The position numbers and the translations under genes were made by a program. This document shows, one piece after another, positions 14,417-24,824 of a stretch of 32,257 nt of DNA (position 1 is its first letter; each line of letters begins with the position of its first letter). The stretch comes from Rhodobacterales bacterium (GTDB taxonomy: Bacteria > Pseudomonadota > Alphaproteobacteria > Rhodobacterales > Rhodobacteraceae): positions 1 to 32,257 of the forward strand of contig JANYFE010000032.1 of NCBI GenBank assembly GCA_025362795.1, in the 5' to 3' direction. The notes below the pieces were generated by a model that had not been told where the DNA came from, did no database searches, and saw nothing but the letters and a program-made list of their open reading frames with translations.

Positions 14417-15073
14417 TTACGCTGGTTCGGCGAGGCGTTTTTCCCACATCGCCTTGAACGCCGGGCGGTTCTGGCAGCGGTTCAGCCAATCCAGCACAGC
14501 CGGGAATTCCGACAGCAGGGACGGGTGGCCCTGGGCGTAGCGCAGGCATTCGGCGGTGTTGATGTCGGCTACCGTAAAACGGTCGTCGACAAGCCAAGGG
14601 CGGGTGGACAATTGCACTTGCAGGCGGGCCAGCGGGCGGCGGAGTTTTTCGGCGTTGATGGCGATATGGGCCTGCGCCTCGGGGGTGGTGCCGCCGTTGG
14701 CGGAGGTGTTCAGAATCTCGAGCGCCGGGCCTTCCAGCGCGGTCGCGGCGAACAGCGCCCATTGTTCCATCAGGGCACTTTCGGCGTCAGACTGCGGGCC
14801 GAGCGGGCCACCGTGGCGGCGGGCGATATAAAGAGTGATGGCGAGGCTTTCGGAGAGGACAAGGCCGTCATCAGCAAGCGCGGGCACCTGACCGATTGGG
14901 TTTATAGCGAGGAAGTTGGGGGACGCGGTGTTAAGGGGGGCGTCCGGGGCCTTGGGCTGGTCAAGGCGGTAGGACTGGATCACCGGGACATGGGTGAAAT
15001 CGGCCCCGCATTCGGCCAAGAGCCAGAGCGGGCGCGAGGCGCGGGAGCGGTAGACGCCATAGAGGGTGATCAT
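14417..15073 (-). CDS. Glutathione S-transferase family protein
   Basis: The 218-aa protein has a thioredoxin-like N-domain (MITLYGVYRSRASRPLWLLAECGADF) with the glutathione-binding NPIGQVPALADDGLVLSESLAI segment (about residues 58-80), then an all-helical C-domain with RPWLVDDRFTVADINTAECL, the conserved N-capping/ADI motif. Serine or tyrosine at the start of helix 1 would be the catalytic residue; the substrate is unknown. ATG at 15073 has AAGGA 7 nt upstream. It diverges from the MATE gene, which starts 185 bp away. Confidence 0.9.
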   Translation of the reverse strand: MITLYGVYRSRASRPLWLLAECGADFTHVPVIQSYRLDQPKAPDAPLNTASPNFLAINPIGQVPALADDGLVLSESLAITLYIARRHGGPLGPQSDAESALMEQWALFAATALEGPALEILNTSANGGTTPEAQAHIAINAEKLRRPLARLQVQLSTRPWLVDDRFTVADINTAECLRYAQGHPSLLSEFPAVLDWLNRCQNRPAFKAMWEKRLAEPA

Positions 15074-15258
15074 GGGGAATCCTTTCGGGGCGGTTTGCAC
15101 GGACCATAGGGGGATGGCGCGACCGGGAAAAGGGGGTGTCGACCGGGGTTTCGACGCGATCAGGAACGGGGCGCGCAGGTTCTCAATTCGCCCGTAAATG
15201 CAGCGATTCCGAGACCATCAAGGGTTGAAGGGCGACTGTCGGACGGGTATGAGGCCGC

Positions 15259-16614
15259 ATGACCCAAAGTTATGCCTCTCATGCCCGCGCCACATTGGCG
15301 TTGGGGGTGCCGCTCATCGGTTCGCATCTGGCGCAAATGGCGCTGCATGTGACGGATACGGTTTTGCTGGGGCGGTATGGCGTCAACGAACTGGCGGCGG
15401 TGGTGATTGCCACGTCGAGCTTCTTTGTGGTGTTCATATTCGGATCTGGCTTTGCCCAGGCTGTGATGCCGCTGGTGGCGCAGGCGGTCGGGCGGGGGGA
15501 TGAGACGCAGGTCCGCCGCTATGGCCGCATGGGGTTGTGGCTGTCTTTGGCGTTTGGTCTGGTGACTTATCCGCTGTTCTGGGTGTCGGAACGCTGGTTG
15601 CTCGCCTTGGGGCAGGAGCCGGAGATTGCGCATCTGGGGCAGCAATTTCTGCGGATCGGTGGGGCTGGCATGATTCCGGCGCTGCTGGTGATGGCGCTGA
15701 AAAGCTATCTGGCGGCACTGGGGCGGACGCAGGTGGTGTTGTGGGTTACATTGGCGGCGGTGGGGGTTAACCTTGCGGTGGCCTATCCCTTGATATTCGG
15801 GGTCTGGGGGGCACCAGAGATGGGGCTGCGCGGGGCGGCGATATCGTCGCTGGTGGTGCAGGTCGGGACTTTTGTGGCGCTGGCGGCTTATGCGGGCTGG
15901 TTGCCGGAGTTGCGGCATTACCATCTGTTTCAGCGGTTCTGGCGGGCGGACTGGCAGGCGATGGCGCAGGTGTTCCGGCTGGGTTGGCCCATAGGCGTGA
16001 CGGCCTTGGCTGAGAGCGGGTTGTTTGTCGGCTCGTCGCTGATGATGGGGTGGATCGGCACGATTGAACTCGCATCGCACGGGATTGCGATGGAGGTGGC
16101 GGCGCTGGCGTTCATGGTGCATCTGGGGCTGTCGAATGCCACAACGGTGCGGACAGGCCATGCCGAAGGATCAGGCGATTTCAAAGGCTTGCGCGACGGG
16201 GCGAAGGTGGCGATCGGTCTGTCCGTGGCCTTTGGGCTGGTGATGGTCGTGCTGTTCCTGACGGTGCCGGGGCCGATCCTGTTGCTGTTTGTGGATCTGA
16301 CCAAGCCGGACTCGGCGCGGATCGTGGCCTATGGCACGGTGTTGCTGGCGCTGGCGGCGCTGTTCCAGCTGGCGGATGCGATGCAGGTGATGGCGCTGGG
16401 CCTGTTGCGCGGCATTCGGGACACCACGGTGCCGATGTGGGCGGCGGCATTCAGCTATTGGGGAATTGGTATTCCGGTCAGCTACTTGCTGGCGTTTCAT
16501 GCAGGACTTGGCGGGGTTGGGCTGTGGCTGGGGCTGGTCGTGGGGCTGGTGGCGGCGGCCAGTTCGATGATGTGGCGGTTCTGGCACCGGGCGCCGAAGG
16601 TGGCGCTGGGCTGA
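15259..16614 (+). CDS. MATE family multidrug efflux transporter
   Basis: The 451-aa integral membrane protein has the 12 hydrophobic segments of NorM-type transporters, in two repeated halves: the first around VPLIGSHLAQMALHVTDTVLLGRYG, the second around GWPIGVTALAESGLFVGSSLMMGWIG. These proteins export cationic compounds in exchange for Na+ or H+. The starting ATG lies just beyond a weak GAGG site. It appears monocistronic, with the next gene converging on it. Substrate cannot be told from sequence. Confidence 0.92.
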   Translation: MTQSYASHARATLALGVPLIGSHLAQMALHVTDTVLLGRYGVNELAAVVIATSSFFVVFIFGSGFAQAVMPLVAQAVGRGDETQVRRYGRMGLWLSLAFGLVTYPLFWVSERWLLALGQEPEIAHLGQQFLRIGGAGMIPALLVMALKSYLAALGRTQVVLWVTLAAVGVNLAVAYPLIFGVWGAPEMGLRGAAISSLVVQVGTFVALAAYAGWLPELRHYHLFQRFWRADWQAMAQVFRLGWPIGVTALAESGLFVGSSLMMGWIGTIELASHGIAMEVAALAFMVHLGLSNATTVRTGHAEGSGDFKGLRDGAKVAIGLSVAFGLVMVVLFLTVPGPILLLFVDLTKPDSARIVAYGTVLLALAALFQLADAMQVMALGLLRGIRDTTVPMWAAAFSYWGIGIPVSYLLAFHAGLGGVGLWLGLVVGLVAAASSMMWRFWHRAPKVALG

Positions 16615-16825
16615 GGCGTGGTACGACTGGTTTGGTCCGGCGAAGGCGCTTCTCGCTCCGTTGTGGGTTTTCATCGCGCGCTCGGCGAGGACTGCCCGCA
16701 AGGGCGTGCTGAGCGGGTGGTACAGCGCCTGCGACGGGGTTTCACTACATCCCTTGCCTTGCGGCTTGCGCCCGCCCGGCCCCGGGGCCTGATCTTGACA
16801 GGGTGGTTTGATCCCGCCTGGTCCG

Positions 16826-17239
16826 CTATTCCGCCGCCTCGCCTTTCGCCAAGCGGTCGGCCTTGCGGCGCACCAGAACCGTGCGCAGATCGTGCATGGC
16901 GAGCAGCAGGTCGTCGGTCACATCCTCAAGCTGATCGTCGCTGGCTTTGGTCTGCACCCATTGGGTCGTCATGTTCAGGTAGTCCACGGCGCGGTGGATA
17001 TCGTCGATGTCGCGGGTCGCCAGCAGGGCGGTACGGGCGGCCATCCAGTCGCGGATCGCCTTCAACTCGGCAGGGGACAGCGCGGTATCGCCATGCGGTT
17101 TGATATTGCCGTTCTTGACGTTGACGGTGGCGAGTTCGATCATTTCAATCCGGCGCTGGCGGTTCTCGGTATCAACCCGGAACACCACCGCGCCATTTTC
17201 GCGGATGCGGAAATAATAGTCCGGCAGATCGCCCGCCAT
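16826..17239 (-). CDS. Conserved hypothetical protein, 137 aa
   Basis: Not recognised by name. The 137-aa soluble protein starts MAGDLPDYYFRIRENGAVVFRVDTENRQRRIEMIELATVNVKNG, a likely beta-rich segment, then has a helical part (LSPAELKAIRDWMAARTALLATRDIDDIHRAVDYLNMTTQWVQ) and ends in a charged helix. There is no signal peptide or membrane segment. It lies 20 bp downstream of the aminotransferase gene on the same strand and is probably co-transcribed with it. I think similar proteins occur beside aspartate aminotransferase in other Rhodobacterales, but that is memory, not checked. Confidence 0.7.
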   Translation of the reverse strand: MAGDLPDYYFRIRENGAVVFRVDTENRQRRIEMIELATVNVKNGNIKPHGDTALSPAELKAIRDWMAARTALLATRDIDDIHRAVDYLNMTTQWVQTKASDDQLEDVTDDLLLAMHDLRTVLVRRKADRLAKGEAAE

Positions 17240-17259
17240 ATGGCCCCCTAGACCCCCAC

Positions 17260-18498
<1,239 letters not shown>

Positions 18499-18558
18499 CT
18501 AGGTCGGGAATTGTCTTAGGCTTTGCCGGGGCGAGGTTCAAGCGAGGGTGCGGGTGTG

Positions 18559-18831
18559 ATGGTTGAAACAGCGGAGGCACGCCTGAAACGGCTGGCAATG
18601 CGGTCGTGGCGGCGCGGCACCAAGGAGATGGATCTGGTGTTTGGCCCCTATGCCGACGCGCATCTGGCAGGGATGGGTGGGGCAGAGCTGGCGCTGTATG
18701 ACCGGCTGCTGGAGGAGAATGATCAGGATCTGGCGCTGTGGGTGATGGGGCAGCGGGCGGCACCGGTTGCATTTGCCGGACTGATTGCGGCGGTGGCCGG
18801 GTTTTCACGGGCGCGGCTGAAAACGGACTAG
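18559..18831 (+). CDS. sdhE: Succinate dehydrogenase assembly factor SdhE
   Basis: The 90-aa protein begins MVETAEARLKRLAMRSWRRGTKEMD; the RRGTKEMD stretch is the invariant RGxxE motif of SdhE/Sdh5, which helps attach FAD covalently to the SdhA flavoprotein. Size and helical content match. I start at 18559; an in-frame ATG 12 codons upstream adds a glycine-rich stretch not seen in the family. Confidence 0.9.
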   Translation: MVETAEARLKRLAMRSWRRGTKEMDLVFGPYADAHLAGMGGAELALYDRLLEENDQDLALWVMGQRAAPVAFAGLIAAVAGFSRARLKTD

Positions 18832-18937
18832 CGCCGGAAATTTTCCGCGAATCTGTCAAGAGTTTACGATATGTTTGCGTTTTGTGCGGAATCTGTACCC
18901 AAGATCAGGCATTCCCTCGGATCGTGGAGATATAGAC

Positions 18938-19435
18938 ATGACGTTGCATGACCCCTTGTTGGACGGATCGCAAAAGGCTCTGCTGGCCGGATACCTCGAC
19001 AATCTTTCGATGCTGGAACGGCTGCACCGGCTGCTGTTGGACGTGATCAAGGACGAGTTTGAGCGGCTGGGTAATCTGGAGATCAACTCGGTTCAAGCAC
19101 TGTTGTTGTTCAATGTCGGCGAAAACGAGGTGACGGCCGGGGAGTTGAAGACGCGCGGCTACTATCAGGGGTCGAACGTGTCCTATAACCTGAAAAAGCT
19201 GGTGGAACTGGGTTATATGCATCATCAGCGGTCGGAAATTGACCGCCGTTCAGTGCGGGTGCGGCTGACCGAAAAGGGCCGGCGGGTGCGCGGGATGATT
19301 TCGGAACTGTTCGAGCGGCATGCCGAGGTGCTGGGCAAGCGCGGCGTGATTGACGCCGAGGTGATGGAGACGATCAACGGATCGCTGAAGCGGATGGAGC
19401 GGTTCTGGACCGAGCAGATCCGGTATATTTATTGA
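18938..19435 (+). CDS. MarR-type winged-helix regulator, LdtR-like
   Basis: The 165-aa regulator starts at the ATG at 18938 behind GGAG (8 nt spacing). The winged helix spans LEINSVQALLLFNVGENEVTAGELKTRGYYQGSNVSYNLKKLVELGYMHHQRSEIDRRSVRVRLTEKGRR, with the recognition helix YYQGSNVSYNLKKLV and the wing SEIDRRSVRVRLT. This closely matches LdtR-type proteins of alphaproteobacteria, which regulate cell-envelope and stress genes. It faces the capsule operon end-on. Its targets here are unknown. Confidence 0.85.
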   Translation: MTLHDPLLDGSQKALLAGYLDNLSMLERLHRLLLDVIKDEFERLGNLEINSVQALLLFNVGENEVTAGELKTRGYYQGSNVSYNLKKLVELGYMHHQRSEIDRRSVRVRLTEKGRRVRGMISELFERHAEVLGKRGVIDAEVMETINGSLKRMERFWTEQIRYIY

Positions 19436-19484
19436 CAGTGGCGCATCTGCGCCGAAGTGAATGCGGTCGTCGGAAGGGGTTGGA

Positions 19485-21530
19485 TTAGCGCCAGAAATGG
19501 GCTTGGCTTGCGAAAATGCCTTGCAGTTTCGCGAGGAGGCGCAGGGGCAGACCGGGGCGGGGCAATGGGCCTGCGGCGAGGCGTTCCAGGGCGACTTCGG
19601 GCGGGCAGGGACGGCGGCTGATGGGATCGTAATAGCGCGGATAGGCGATCAGGGCGGCGTGGATCAGGTGGTTCAGGTCGGGGCGCTGCGGGTTGTCTGC
19701 GGTGCGCTGGCGGCGGGTTGGGATGGAGCCCGCGTCGCGGGTCAGACCCCAGCCTGCATAGAACGGGGTACCGAGGCAGGTAACGGGTTTGCCACGGATC
19801 AGCGCCTCGAAGCCAAGGAGGGAGGTCATGGTCCAGACCTCGTCGCAGGCCGTGATCAGGGCGATCGGGTCGGCGTTGGTGGCAATGACATCAGCGAGAG
19901 ATAGCAGATCGGCTGCGGGAATGGTGCCGGGGCGCAGGCCAGATTCGACATCGGGGTGCGGTTTGTAGATGATTTTGGCGTCTGGGTTGGCGGCGCGAGT
20001 GGCTTGCAGCACGGCAAGGTTGGTGCGGACAGTGGTGGCGCCAAGGCGGATCGAGGCGTCATCCTCGACCTGACCGGGGACGAGGATACGGTGGCCGTCT
20101 GGCAGATCGGGCAAGAGGCCGGGCAAGTTATACTTGCTGATGTTGTGGGCGACCAGGCAGGCGGTCAAGGCCGCGGCGCGGGCGGCGCCACCGGGTGGCA
20201 AGGGCTGTTGGATCAGGCGTTCCAGACGGCTTTCGCAGTTGGGGTCGTAGTAGATGCCGAGGTCGTCGGTCACAAGGCTGAGCGGCGGGATCAGGTTGGC
20301 GCCAAGGCCGCGGGAACGCAGGAAGCCGTCTTCGACGCGGTGGGCTTGCAGGTTTAGCGGGGCTTTGCCAGCCCAGATCAGCAGGCTGCGGTTGGTCAGG
20401 CTGGCGATGGCGGCAGCGCGGGCAGGGTCGTTTTGAAAGATCAGCGGCTTTTCACGGCCAAAGAAATCTTGCAAACGGCTGCGTTTCCACAGGCGCATTC
20501 CGGCGGCGACATGGCCGTGACGGTCCTGACGATGGGCGCGGGTTTCGGCCTCCAGCTGGTCGATCACGTCCTCTATTTGGCAGAGCCGGTCGCGGCAGGG
20601 GTCATACCAGACCGGGGCGAGGATCATGGCGGCGCAGAACATCTGGGTCTTGGTCAGAGTGCGCTTGCGGCGAGGCAGGGGATTGCGGTCATCGGTCAGG
20701 CCCCAGCCGGCGTAAAACGGCTGGCCAAGGACAACGGGGCGGTGCCCGGCCATGATCGCCTCGAACCCCATATGTGACGAGACCGTATAGACGGCGATGG
20801 CACCCTGAAGCAGGCGTTGGGGCGAGACGGGGGCGGTCAGCAGTGTCACTTTGCCGATGGAGTCGGCGGCGGTGAAATGGCCGGGGCGGTGGCCGGACTG
20901 GCTTTCGGGATGGGTCTTGACCACGATTCGGGCGTTGGGATTTTCGGCTTGTGCCAGCATCAGCATGTCGTGGAATGTGCCGGCGGTGGCCCCGGCGTGG
21001 ACGATCGAGGCATCGCCCGCAGTCTGGTCGATCACCAGCACATAGCCGGGCGGTGGTGGGGCAAGTGCCGGATCGTGGATATTGTATTTAGACAAGTCGA
21101 GGTGCTGAACTCGCGCAATCGCAGCCCTGGCGCGAGTCAAAAGGTTTGAATCGTCTAAGGCATGGCTGGCAAGAATAAGCTCCAGCGCGGAAGGAGCGCT
21201 GCGGTCGAAATGCACGCCCTGCGGGTCAATCAGCAGGCCGAGCGGCGGATCCCCCATGCGGCCGGGGCGGAGCGAGCGCAGGAAGGCGTCTTCGATGCGG
21301 ATCAGCGGGACGTTGCGTTTGGCGGCTATTGCCTCGCCGCGATGGGCATAGGGAGAGCGGCCCCAGACGACGACCGCGTCATTTGGACCGGGCAGGCCAA
21401 GGTGGAGGCTGTGGCCCGAAAGGGCCAGGATGCGGCGCAGGCGGGGTTGGGTCGCAAAGCCGGCGTTGTAGTAGAAAAGCCGCCGGGGGATGGACCCGGC
21501 GGCTTTGACCTCTGGCGGCAGGCGGTTCAC
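19485..21530 (-). CDS. kpsC: Capsule Kdo-linker glycosyltransferase KpsC
   Basis: The 681-aa protein has two similar glycosyltransferase halves, each with a VVVWGRSPYAHRGEAIA/IRIEDAFLRS-type start and a GxxPVVLGQPFYAGWGLTDDR / GKPVTCLGTPFYAGWGLTRD signature. In KpsC the two halves add alternating beta-Kdo residues to the lipid-anchored linker of ABC-exported capsules. The stop of the previous gene lies at 21538-21540, and I place the start at GTG 21530 (VNRLPPEVKAAGS); a longer frame up to 21656 would overlap that gene by 119 bp. Third gene of a minus-strand operon. Confidence 0.9.
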   Translation of the reverse strand: MNRLPPEVKAAGSIPRRLFYYNAGFATQPRLRRILALSGHSLHLGLPGPNDAVVVWGRSPYAHRGEAIAAKRNVPLIRIEDAFLRSLRPGRMGDPPLGLLIDPQGVHFDRSAPSALELILASHALDDSNLLTRARAAIARVQHLDLSKYNIHDPALAPPPPGYVLVIDQTAGDASIVHAGATAGTFHDMLMLAQAENPNARIVVKTHPESQSGHRPGHFTAADSIGKVTLLTAPVSPQRLLQGAIAVYTVSSHMGFEAIMAGHRPVVLGQPFYAGWGLTDDRNPLPRRKRTLTKTQMFCAAMILAPVWYDPCRDRLCQIEDVIDQLEAETRAHRQDRHGHVAAGMRLWKRSRLQDFFGREKPLIFQNDPARAAAIASLTNRSLLIWAGKAPLNLQAHRVEDGFLRSRGLGANLIPPLSLVTDDLGIYYDPNCESRLERLIQQPLPPGGAARAAALTACLVAHNISKYNLPGLLPDLPDGHRILVPGQVEDDASIRLGATTVRTNLAVLQATRAANPDAKIIYKPHPDVESGLRPGTIPAADLLSLADVIATNADPIALITACDEVWTMTSLLGFEALIRGKPVTCLGTPFYAGWGLTRDAGSIPTRRQRTADNPQRPDLNHLIHAALIAYPRYYDPISRRPCPPEVALERLAAGPLPRPGLPLRLLAKLQGIFASQAHFWR

Positions 21531-21537
21531 CGCACAG

Positions 21538-22677
21538 CTAGAGTTTGGTGGCAGCGGTCGACAGAGAACTTGCCGAATTGGCGGTGCCGGTGATGGCGCC
21601 CAAGGTCTTGTTCCACTGCACGAACGGCGCTTCGGTGACATAGACGGTGTCGCCATCGCGGATCAGGAAATCGCGGGCCTCGAACATGCCGGTGGGCTGG
21701 GTCAGGTCCAGCACATAGACAAAGCGCTGTTCGCCTTGCAGATCGGTGCGGCCCAAGACGGCATTGGCGATGGCGGCAGGTTCGTTGCGCAACACAAACA
21801 CACCCGTCGGGTCAGCAAGATTGGAGTTCAGGCCGCCAACCGAGGCCAGCGCTTCCAGCGCCGACAAGGTCTGGGTCTGGAACGGCACGCGGTTTTGCGA
21901 GCCGGTCGCCCCAAGGGCGGTGAAGGCGCGGGTGTCCTGTTCGACAATGATCTGATCGCTGGGGCGCAGGGCAATGTCGAGGCCGGGGTTGGCATACAGG
22001 TCTTGCAGCCAGACCTTTTCCGACGTGTTGCCGCGCGTCACGCGCACCACGGCCACTGCGGGCGGAATGGTGACGCCGCCGGCTTTGGAGATCATCGCGG
22101 TCAGGGTGCGGGTGGCGCGTTCGATCGGGTAGTTGCCTTGGCCTGCGACCGAACCGGCCACGGTGACGGCGGACCCGTCGCCCGCGACGCGCTGCACGGT
22201 GACTTGCGGGTCCGGCGTTTGCGGGTCGAGTTTGCGGGTGATGGCGTCGCGCAGACCTTCGGGGGTCTGGCCCGCCGCCTTGATCCGGCCGGCATAGGGC
22301 ACGAAGATATAGCCTTGGCCATCAACCTGAATCTGGTTCAGCGCCGAGACGCGCTGGCCGGTATTGCCCAACAACGGGTCATCCTTGACGTTTTCAAAGA
22401 CTGTCAAGCCCAGCGTGTCGCCGGGCGAGATGATGTCGGACCCCATCACGCCGGCTTTCAGGAAACTGGCTGAAAATCCGAGGGCGGGGATCACCGAGGT
22501 GGCGCGGGTCACTTGCGGGTTGACGCTGACGACGAAGGCATCGCCGCCTTCCAGCACGGAGCCCTTGTAAATCTCGCCCTTGGACGGGCCGGGTCGGGGC
22601 AGACCGCAGGCGGTTGCGCTGAACATCAACGCAACAAGGGTCAGGGCTGTTGCCCCCCTTGAAAGAAACGTGGTCAC
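21538..22677 (-). CDS. Polysaccharide export lipoprotein (Wza/KpsD-like)
   Basis: The 379-aa protein has a lipoprotein signal peptide ending in a SATAC lipobox (Cys24), then a polysaccharide-export domain (DIISPGDTLGLTVFENVKDD ... VDGQGYIFVPYAGRIKAAGQTPEG) and SLBB-type beta-grasp repeats (VTVAGSVAGQGNYPIERATRTLTAMISKAGG and later). It probably forms the outer-membrane exit pore for the capsule. The start is GTG at 22677 with GGAG 8 nt upstream (AAAGGAGCCCGAGCA); an upstream in-frame codon at 22710 lacks this. Its stop is 7 bp before the kpsC start. Confidence 0.9.
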   Translation of the reverse strand: MTTFLSRGATALTLVALMFSATACGLPRPGPSKGEIYKGSVLEGGDAFVVSVNPQVTRATSVIPALGFSASFLKAGVMGSDIISPGDTLGLTVFENVKDDPLLGNTGQRVSALNQIQVDGQGYIFVPYAGRIKAAGQTPEGLRDAITRKLDPQTPDPQVTVQRVAGDGSAVTVAGSVAGQGNYPIERATRTLTAMISKAGGVTIPPAVAVVRVTRGNTSEKVWLQDLYANPGLDIALRPSDQIIVEQDTRAFTALGATGSQNRVPFQTQTLSALEALASVGGLNSNLADPTGVFVLRNEPAAIANAVLGRTDLQGEQRFVYVLDLTQPTGMFEARDFLIRDGDTVYVTEAPFVQWNKTLGAITGTANSASSLSTAATKL

Positions 22678-22767
22678 TGCTCGGGCTCCTTTAACTGGAG
22701 TTTGCCTCAAGTTTTGCTAGTAACTGTACGCAAAGGCGGAATAATACGCCAGAGCCGATTGGCCCGG

Positions 22768-24057
22768 TCAGTTCACAAGCCGCAACTGTTGCCTTGGTGC
22801 CGCGTTGCCAGAGGTCAGCGCGTCATAGGGGTCTTCGGGTTGCAGCATCATGTCAACAACCTGCCGCATCAGTTCGCGGCGGCCGCGCGAGGCGTAAAAC
22901 CCGCCGGGGACCTGAGAGGTTTCCAAGAGGTAGTGGCGGTAGTCGCGGTAGGCGCGGCTGTCGGGACGTGTGGGCTGGGCAAAGAAATCGGGCAGGGCCT
23001 GGGTCGAGACAAACTCGGGTTTGGCATAAACGGCGGCGCCAAAGACCTTGAGCGGCAGGCCGCGCCACAGCACCTGTTGCGCCGCCGTCGAGTTGACGGT
23101 GACCGCGGTGCGGGCGTGGTTCAGAAGCTGGGCGAGCTTGCCGCCCTGGACGAAGTGGACGCGGTTTGCGACGCCGTGCTGCCGCGCCAGCCGGGCGATC
23201 TCACGGGCGACGGGGACGCGGCCATCTTCCAAGGGGTGGGCCTTGAAAACCAGATGGTGGTGGGGGGCGGCGCCTTTGGCAAAGCCGTCAACGACGAGGG
23301 ACAGGAATTCGGTCATGCTGCGGAAGGGCGAGTGCATCTGAAAACTGCTGTCGTGTTCCAGCTGCAAGAGGACAAGGTGATACGGAAAGCCGCCGTGCTG
23401 GATGCGGAAGGTGGCAAGCATGCGGCCCCAGCGGTGGTAGGGCAGAAGGGCAAGGCGTTTGAGATAGAGCAGGAATTCCTGGCCTACGGTCAAGGCACGG
23501 TGCGGGCGGAAATTGCGGTAGTCCCAGAAGCCGGTGAGGACGAACCAATGATACAGCGCCCCCCAGAACATATGCTGGCGCATGTCCCCCCAATGGGCGG
23601 GGGCGTCGGGCAGGTCCATGTCGGACTGGGCGAGGGCGTGTTGCATCTGGGCGACGGAAAGGCTCATCAGGCGGGAATGGCCGTTGGAGCCACCGCGTTC
23701 GTAAGTGACCCAATGGGGGCGAAGATAGCCTTCTTCAAACACATGGACGGTCAGGCCGAGTTCGCGGGCAATCGAAACGGCAGCGGCGTGGATGGGGCGG
23801 GTGTCGCCATAAAGCACGATGTCAGTGATGTTTTTCTGGGCGATGATCTGGCGCAGGGCATCGGGCCAAGCCTGTGGCACCGCCTTGAAAGCGATGTAAC
23901 TGCGGGTCGTGGGCCAGAACGCGCGGTCGCCCCGGTTGAAGCCGGCCCGCCAGACATCGGCCCCGGCTGCGGCCAGCATTTTGCCAAGCCGGTGGAAGAA
24001 GGGTCCGTGCGGCCCTTGGAGGAAAAGAAAGTGATGTCCTTGCCCGGTGGTTTGCAT
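22768..24057 (-). CDS. kpsS: Capsule linker initiator KpsS
   Basis: The 429-aa protein has KpsS signatures: HFLFLQGPHGPFFHRLGKML at the start, ADVWRAGFNRGD, VLYGDTRPIHAAAVSIAREL, then VHVFEEGYLRPHWVTYE, and NSTAAQQVLWRGLPLKVFGAAVY near the end. KpsS adds the first beta-Kdo to lysophosphatidylglycerol, and KpsC then extends it. It leads a leftward operon with the export lipoprotein and kpsC. No kpsM/kpsT ABC transporter or polymerase genes are in the window, so the rest of the capsule locus lies elsewhere. It diverges from ribE across 164 bp. Confidence 0.9.
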   Translation of the reverse strand: MQTTGQGHHFLFLQGPHGPFFHRLGKMLAAAGADVWRAGFNRGDRAFWPTTRSYIAFKAVPQAWPDALRQIIAQKNITDIVLYGDTRPIHAAAVSIARELGLTVHVFEEGYLRPHWVTYERGGSNGHSRLMSLSVAQMQHALAQSDMDLPDAPAHWGDMRQHMFWGALYHWFVLTGFWDYRNFRPHRALTVGQEFLLYLKRLALLPYHRWGRMLATFRIQHGGFPYHLVLLQLEHDSSFQMHSPFRSMTEFLSLVVDGFAKGAAPHHHLVFKAHPLEDGRVPVAREIARLARQHGVANRVHFVQGGKLAQLLNHARTAVTVNSTAAQQVLWRGLPLKVFGAAVYAKPEFVSTQALPDFFAQPTRPDSRAYRDYRHYLLETSQVPGGFYASRGRRELMRQVVDMMLQPEDPYDALTSGNAAPRQQLRLVN

Positions 24058-24221
24058 GACTTGCCTTTAAGTAACCTTTCGTCGGAGTTTGCCGGGACTG
24101 CGTAAAGAGGGAAACTGACCAAGCCGTGACCCTAGCTGGGCGGCGCGGCAAATTTGCGGCACTGGCGGCGCTTGCAGGCTGCGGGCTGCGGCGTTACCTC
24201 TGCGGGCAAAGGAGATTTGCG

Positions 24222-24824
24222 ATGTTCACCGGGATTGTGACGGATATGGGCGAAGTGCTGTCCTTGCGGCAGCAAGGCGATCTGCGGGTACGGATCGGCA
24301 CTGGCTATGACGTGAGCCGGATTGACATTGGCGCGTCGATTTCCTGCGAGGGGGTTTGTCTGACGGTGGTGGATCTGGGCAGCAGCCCGCGCAACTGGTT
24401 TGATGTGCAAATCTCGGCCGAGACGGTGTCCAAGACCAATATCGGGCGGAATGGCTGGCATGTCGGGCGCAGGCTGAACTTGGAGCGGGCGCTGAAGGTC
24501 GGTGACGAGTTGGGTGGGCATATCGTTTCGGGCCATATTGACGATGTGGCCGAAGTGGTGGGGATGCGGGAAGAGGGTGACAGTCTGCGGGTGACGTTTC
24601 GGGCGCCCGAGCCTTTGGCACGGTTCATCGCGCAGAAGGGGTCGGTGGCGCTGAACGGGACATCGCTGACGGTGAATGAGGTGGAGGGGCGGGAGTTTGG
24701 CATCAATTTCATCCCCCATACCCGGGCTGTGACGACCTGGGGCGAAGTGGCGCTGGGCGATTTCGTCAATCTGGAGGTTGATACGATGGCGCGGTATGTG
24801 GCGCGGCTGCAAGAATGGGCCTGA
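24222..24824 (+). CDS. ribE: Riboflavin synthase alpha subunit
   Basis: The 200-aa enzyme has the two-barrel structure: MFTGIVTDMGEVLSLRQ starts the first lumazine domain, and SGHIDDVAEVVGMREEGDSLRV the second, with the MFTGIV N-terminus and the SCEGVCLTVVD / LNGTSLTVNEVEG pair typical of the family. It converts two 6,7-dimethyl-8-ribityllumazine molecules into riboflavin and the pyrimidine precursor. Start at 24222 with AAAGGAG just upstream. No FMN riboswitch consensus was seen ahead of it. The next gene overlaps its end by 10 bp. Confidence 0.94.
   Translation: MFTGIVTDMGEVLSLRQQGDLRVRIGTGYDVSRIDIGASISCEGVCLTVVDLGSSPRNWFDVQISAETVSKTNIGRNGWHVGRRLNLERALKVGDELGGHIVSGHIDDVAEVVGMREEGDSLRVTFRAPEPLARFIAQKGSVALNGTSLTVNEVEGREFGINFIPHTRAVTTWGEVALGDFVNLEVDTMARYVARLQEWA

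Noticed and set aside
22702-24105. Long open frame (467 codons) on the plus strand
   Set aside because: It is the antisense shadow of kpsS, a well-supported gene with normal start and motifs.
24058-24221. FMN riboswitch ahead of ribE
   Set aside because: The conserved RFN-element words (such as GGGGCAGGGTGAAATTCCC) are absent, so no riboswitch is called.
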